A stretch of DNA of 18,670 bases, taken from contig DAOTUD010000097.1 in NCBI GenBank assembly GCA_034437275.1, positions 1 through 18,670 of the forward strand, written 5' to 3'. The notes under the pieces are model-generated. The model was given only the letters and a program-made list of their open reading frames with translations. It made no database searches and was not told the DNA's origin. Positions 15,405 through 18,670 of the stretch are shown in pieces; within the stretch, counting starts at the first letter, position 1; the number at the start of each line of letters is the position of its first letter. Made by a program: the position numbers and the translations under genes. Source of the DNA: TC-15 sp034437275. Lineage in GTDB: Bacteria > Chloroflexota > Anaerolineae > Aggregatilineales > Aggregatilineaceae.

Positions 15405-17054
15405 ATGTCGATGAATAACAACCTGTTAAACATTAAGACCCCGGCCCAGGATCAGGCGCACGACCTCAAAGCCGACTACAGCCTGAGCAATCACGGCATC
15501 TCCAACCTGCGCCAGAGCTACTGGAACCTGCCGTCAGAAGCGCTCTACGAGGAGATCGTGTTTCGCAACGAGGGCCGCATCACCCATCAAGGCCCGGTCG
15601 TGGTGAAGTCCGGCAAACACACCGCACGCGCCGCCCAGGACAAATACATCGTCCGCGAGCCAAGCACCGAGGATCATGTCTGGTGGGGCGAATACAACCG
15701 CCCGATCAGTGCTGCCACCTTCAACGAGATTTTCAACCGGCTGCAAGGCTACATCCAGGGCCGCGATCTGTTCGTGCAGGATTGCTACGCCGGCGCAGAC
15801 CAGAACTACCGGCTGCCGATCCGCATCATCAACGAGTACGCCTGGCACAGCCTGTTTACGCGCAATATGTTCATCCTGCCGCAGAACCGCGAAGAATACC
15901 GGCTGCATGTGCCGGACTTCACGGTGCTGTGTGTGCCCAGCTTCAAGGCGTTCGGCCCCATTGACTCCACACGCACCAGCACCTTCATCGCCCTCAACTT
16001 TGATCAGCGCCTGTGCATCATCGGAGACACGGCCTATGGCGGCGAGATCAAGAAGTCGATCTTCACCGTGATGAACTACATCCTGCCGCTGGAAAACGTG
16101 ATGACGATGCACTGCTCGGCCAACCAGGGGCCGGAGGGCGACACCGCGTTATTTTTCGGCCTGTCCGGCACGGGCAAAACCACGCTCTCCGCCGACCCCA
16201 GCCGCGGTCTGATCGGGGACGACGAGCACGGCTGGAGTGATGAGGGCGTCTTCAACTTTGAAGACGGTTGTTATGCCAAGGTAATCCAGCTTTCGTCCTC
16301 CGCCGAGCCGCAGATTTATGCTGCGACCCAGCGCTTTGGCACCATCCTGGAAAATGTCATCTACGATCCGGTCACGCGCCACATCGATCTGGACGCCGAC
16401 GACATCACCGAAAACACGCGCGCCTCCTATCCGCTGGAATACATCGGCAACGCGATCCTGGAAAAGAAGGGCAACCACCCGCAAAACATCATTTTGCTCA
16501 CCTGCGACGCGCAGGGGGTCATGCCGCCCATCGCCAAGCTGTCGCCCGACCAGGCGTTGTATCACTTCATCTCCGGCTATACGTCGAAGGTGGGCGGCAC
16601 GGAGGTCGGCCTGGGCGAAGAACCGGAGATCACGTTCAGCGCGTGCTTTGGCGCGCCGTTCATGGTTCACCACCCGGCCTATTATGCCGATCTGCTCAAA
16701 CGGAAGATCCTGCGCTATGGGGTGAACTGCTGGCTGCTGAATACCGGCTGGGTTGGCGGACCGTATGGCGTGGGCAAACGCATCAGTATTCGCTACACGC
16801 GGGCCTTGCTCAACGCGGCGCTCAGCGGCGATCTGCTGGATGTGGAGTATTACGAGGATCCGATCTTCGGCTTTGCAGTCCCCACACACTGCCCCGGCGT
16901 GCCGCAAGACGTGCTGTACCCGGCGCAGTCGTGGCCCAGCGAGAAAGAGTACTGGAACAAATATCGCCAGTTGGCGACACGCTACATCGACACCTTCAAG
17001 AAGTTCGCGCCCGAATGCCCGCCCGAAGTCCAGGCCGCCGGGCCAACACTGTAA
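15405..17054 (+). CDS. pckA: phosphoenolpyruvate carboxykinase (ATP)
   Basis: This enzyme converts oxaloacetate and ATP to phosphoenolpyruvate, CO2 and ADP, the entry to gluconeogenesis. At 549 residues it has the usual length of the ATP-dependent class. Hallmarks are RLPIRIINEYAWHSLF (136-151), YGGEIKKS (211-218) with the metal/substrate-binding lysine, H236 in MHCSAN, the P-loop GLSGTGKTT (252-260), the kinase-2 motif GDDEHGW (271-277) and FNFEDGCYAK (283-292). These separate it from the GTP-dependent type. The ATG at 15405 has no clear ribosome-binding site; a second in-frame ATG follows two codons later. Translation is probably coupled to the aminotransferase, whose stop is 7 bases upstream. 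The gene ends at a strong hairpin. Confidence 0.96.
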   Translation: MSMNNNLLNIKTPAQDQAHDLKADYSLSNHGISNLRQSYWNLPSEALYEEIVFRNEGRITHQGPVVVKSGKHTARAAQDKYIVREPSTEDHVWWGEYNRPISAATFNEIFNRLQGYIQGRDLFVQDCYAGADQNYRLPIRIINEYAWHSLFTRNMFILPQNREEYRLHVPDFTVLCVPSFKAFGPIDSTRTSTFIALNFDQRLCIIGDTAYGGEIKKSIFTVMNYILPLENVMTMHCSANQGPEGDTALFFGLSGTGKTTLSADPSRGLIGDDEHGWSDEGVFNFEDGCYAKVIQLSSSAEPQIYAATQRFGTILENVIYDPVTRHIDLDADDITENTRASYPLEYIGNAILEKKGNHPQNIILLTCDAQGVMPPIAKLSPDQALYHFISGYTSKVGGTEVGLGEEPEITFSACFGAPFMVHHPAYYADLLKRKILRYGVNCWLLNTGWVGGPYGVGKRISIRYTRALLNAALSGDLLDVEYYEDPIFGFAVPTHCPGVPQDVLYPAQSWPSEKEYWNKYRQLATRYIDTFKKFAPECPPEVQAAGPTL

Positions 17055-17067
17055 ACCGGCCACGCTG

Positions 17068-17103
17068 CCCCCGCGCGCCACACTCGCCCCACACGCGCGG
17101 GGG
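17068..17103. terminator. 10-bp perfect hairpin between convergent genes
   Basis: CCCCCGCGCG (17068-17077) and CGCGCGGGGG (17094-17103) are perfect inverted repeats around a 16-base loop. They fill the gap between the pckA stop and the stop of the converging hybrid regulator, whose codon starts at the next base. Neither side has a U-tract, so termination would rely on the very stable GC stem or on Rho. It is likely to serve both genes. Confidence 0.6.
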
Positions 17104-18195
17104 TCACCCCACCCGGAGGCTAACCGCGACGTGCGTGCCGTGCTCGGGTTCGCTGTTAATGTGCAGCGTGCCCGCATGGATATCAACCAATCGCCGCGCC
17201 AGGCTCAGCCCCAGTCCGGATCCCTGCTGCTCGTACAATTTGCGGTCGAACTGCATATAGGCTCCAGCTTGTTTGATCTGCTCGGGCGACATGCCGCGCC
17301 CCTGATCCGTAATGGTCAGGATATAAGCGTCATCTTGTGTTTGGGTTGAAATATGCACAGGTGTGCTCGTGTCCGAAAACTTGAGCGCATTGTCGACCAG
17401 TTCCAGCGCGATCTTCTTCAAATTATCATACGTGACACGCACATCCGTATTATGCGTGTCAAGCACCAGATCGCCATTGCGCTGATAGGATCGCGCTTGC
17501 TGAAGCGCAGTATCGGCAATGACATCCCCGGGATTGGCCAGTATATTCTCCTCCAGGTTGATAACCCACTCCGGATCGAGCTTGATAATCTCAAGCTGGG
17601 CATAGAGCAGGTAATTTTCAATCTGGCGATGCAGGCGTGCACTTCCTTTGATGATCGCCTCGGCAATGCGCTCGATCTGGTCCGGCCCGGCCACATCTTT
17701 ATCCATCAACAACAGCTCGGCATAGCCCATGATCGTAGTTAGCGGGGTGCGCAGCTCGTGCGGCAGCGATAGCACAATCGCCCGCCGCAACTCATCCATT
17801 TTGGCCGCATATTGATCATGAATCGCCTGGTGACGCTCCAGACGGGACTGGATAGCCGACATCAACTCGTCATGGGTGAAGGGCTTGGTAATGTAATCAT
17901 CGGCTCCCAACGCCATCCCATACCGCAAATCGTCGCGCTCGGCTTTGGCCGTCAGAAAAATGAAGGGAATCGTGCTTGTCAACGAATCGCTGCGCAGTTC
18001 CAACAGGACCCCATAACCATCCAGTTCTGGCATCATGATGTCACAGATAATCAGGTCCGGGAGATGCTCGCGGGCTGCCGTTACCCCCAGGCGACCATTG
18101 GGCACCCCCGCCACCTCAAATCCTTCCAGTTGGAGCACCTCCATGATTTCTTCGCGTAGATACCATTCATCTTCCATAACCAGAATCTTGGTCAT
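17104..18195 (-). CDS. hybrid response regulator / histidine kinase (REC-HisKA-HATPase)
   Basis: This is a cytosolic two-component protein of 363 residues. The N-terminal receiver domain (1-122) has phosphoacceptor D52 in ICDIMMPELDG, with T82 and K104 as the switch residues. A short helical linker with heptad-like charge leads to the HisKA domain with H146 in LPHELRTPL. The ATPase domain shows the N box ELVDNALKF (265-273, N269), G1 DQGRG (297-301), QFDRK and G2 GSGLGL (325-330). All catalytic residues look intact. No transmembrane or sensor segment exists, so the input must be phosphorylation of the REC domain by another kinase. No partner regulator lies in the window. AGGAG with a 7-base spacer precedes the ATG at 18195. 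Confidence 0.93.
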   Translation of the reverse strand: MTKILVMEDEWYLREEIMEVLQLEGFEVAGVPNGRLGVTAAREHLPDLIICDIMMPELDGYGVLLELRSDSLTSTIPFIFLTAKAERDDLRYGMALGADDYITKPFTHDELMSAIQSRLERHQAIHDQYAAKMDELRRAIVLSLPHELRTPLTTIMGYAELLLMDKDVAGPDQIERIAEAIIKGSARLHRQIENYLLYAQLEIIKLDPEWVINLEENILANPGDVIADTALQQARSYQRNGDLVLDTHNTDVRVTYDNLKKIALELVDNALKFSDTSTPVHISTQTQDDAYILTITDQGRGMSPEQIKQAGAYMQFDRKLYEQQGSGLGLSLARRLVDIHAGTLHINSEPEHGTHVAVSLRVG

Positions 18196-18311
18196 CGATA
18201 ATCTCCTGACTAGCTGAATGGTCCAGTCACCGGCACGTTATGGTCATGATCCGGTTGGCCACCTTGCAATATCTATCATACTGCATACCGCAGCCAGACA
18301 CATCATGCGTG

Positions 18312-18340
18312 AGTGTACCCTGCGGTAGTCTCCTGCTCAA
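18312..18340 (-). promoter_or_regulatory. promoter candidate for the hybrid kinase
   Basis: On the minus strand, TTGAGC (18340-18335) and TACACT (18317-18312) are 17 bases apart, with 4/6 matches each. The leader would be about 110 bases long. The rest of 18196-18406 shows no gene. Confidence 0.35.
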
Positions 18341-18406
18341 GCGTTGTTAGGGACGGGAACATAGTTTGACAATGTCACATTCGAGAATTGAGCGCGAATG
18401 TGGTAA

Positions 18407-18670
18407 AAACAACCGAATGAACTTGCGCAAAAACAACGGGAAACTATCGCCCGGTGGGGCCTCCCACTGGACGAAGCCGAAGAAATGGAACAGCGACTGG
18501 TTGGGGTGTGGCAGTTGTTCAAGCGGTGGATGCGCACCGCCACCCGTGATACCAGTGAATATGGCCTGCACTATTTGAGTGGATTGCTGCGGATGGATAG
18601 CCAACGGAACATGGCCCAGATCGGACGCCAAACGGGTGTAAGCGAACAGAATATGCAGCATTTCATGAGC
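18407..18670 (+). CDS. DDE transposase N-terminus (IS701/IS4-like), partial and without a start codon
   Basis: From a TAA at 18404-18406 this frame is open to the window edge, 88 codons. It reads QKQRETIARWGLPLDEAEEM, then EYGLHYLSGLLRMDSQRN and TGVSEQNMQHFMS. From memory this is the N-terminal region before the first catalytic Asp of IS701/IS4-like DDE transposases; the catalytic residues would lie beyond the window. Before the ATG at 18485 the frame has no ATG, GTG or TTG, although those 26 codons already look conserved. The start may lie in another frame (ATG at 18372, frame +1 relative), which would need a one-base shift near the A-runs at 18405-18409 or 18429-18433. The terminal inverted repeat was not identified; it should lie between about 18345 and 18370. 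Confidence 0.6.

Noticed and set aside
16149..17186. 345-codon minus-strand open frame over pckA
   Set aside because: pckA on the other strand is unambiguous by its P-loop and kinase-2 motifs.
1..18670. Search for tRNA, rRNA, CRISPR repeats, defence or toxin-antitoxin genes
   Set aside because: No cloverleaf-like arms, regular direct repeats or recognisable defence domains were seen by eye; a covariance-model scan could still find a small RNA.

Overview
The window is GC-rich, tightly packed bacterial chromosomal DNA with strong G/C preference at third codon positions. The gene families (a GT-C membrane glycosyltransferase with a large C-terminal extracytoplasmic part, a LysM/M23 lipoprotein, ATP-type PEP carboxykinase, a REC-first hybrid kinase, an Asn synthetase inside a glycan operon) fit Chloroflexota of the Anaerolineae type. 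That placement is inference from style and recalled families, not from a marker gene. No rRNA, tRNA, CRISPR array or phage genes were seen.

Layout. (1) 145-1191, minus strand: an M42 metallopeptidase that ends in a hairpin overlapping its stop codon. (2) 9979 down to 1381, minus strand: six tightly coupled genes forming a cell-surface glycan operon, read in the order polyprenyl-phosphate sugar-1-phosphate transferase, NAD-dependent sugar epimerase, GT4 glycosyltransferase, asparagine-synthetase-type amidotransferase, second GT4 glycosyltransferase, and a large polytopic GT-C-like protein. Junctions range from a 4-base overlap to an 8-base gap. (3) 10113-12366, plus strand: a divergent block with a 78-residue unknown protein, a GNAT acetyltransferase, and a LysM/M23 lipoprotein with its own promoter candidate. 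(4) 12403-13776, minus strand: a secreted clan GH-A glycoside-hydrolase-like protein convergent with the lipoprotein. (5) 13834-14043: a short ORF that looks like the N-terminal stub of a glucosylglycerol-hydrolase-like enzyme. (6) 14180-17054, plus strand: a PLP aminotransferase followed 7 bases later by PEP carboxykinase, a likely aspartate-oxaloacetate-PEP module. (7) 18195-17104, minus strand: a REC-HisKA-HATPase hybrid regulator, separated from pckA by a 10-bp perfect hairpin. (8) 18407-18670: the beginning of a DDE transposase that runs off the right edge and has no start codon in its frame.

How it works together. The glycan operon supplies initiation, sugar conversion, elongation and probably amidation or late modification of a lipid-linked glycan, but no flippase, polymerase or exporter lies in the window. 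The lipoprotein and the GH-like protein add an envelope-remodelling theme. The aminotransferase/pckA pair is central carbon metabolism.

I did not find a clear previously undescribed defence or mobile system. The most rewarding items are the glycan operon with its amidotransferase and altered EX7E glycosyltransferase, the truncated osmolyte-hydrolase-like stub, the 78-residue unknown protein, and the start-less transposase.
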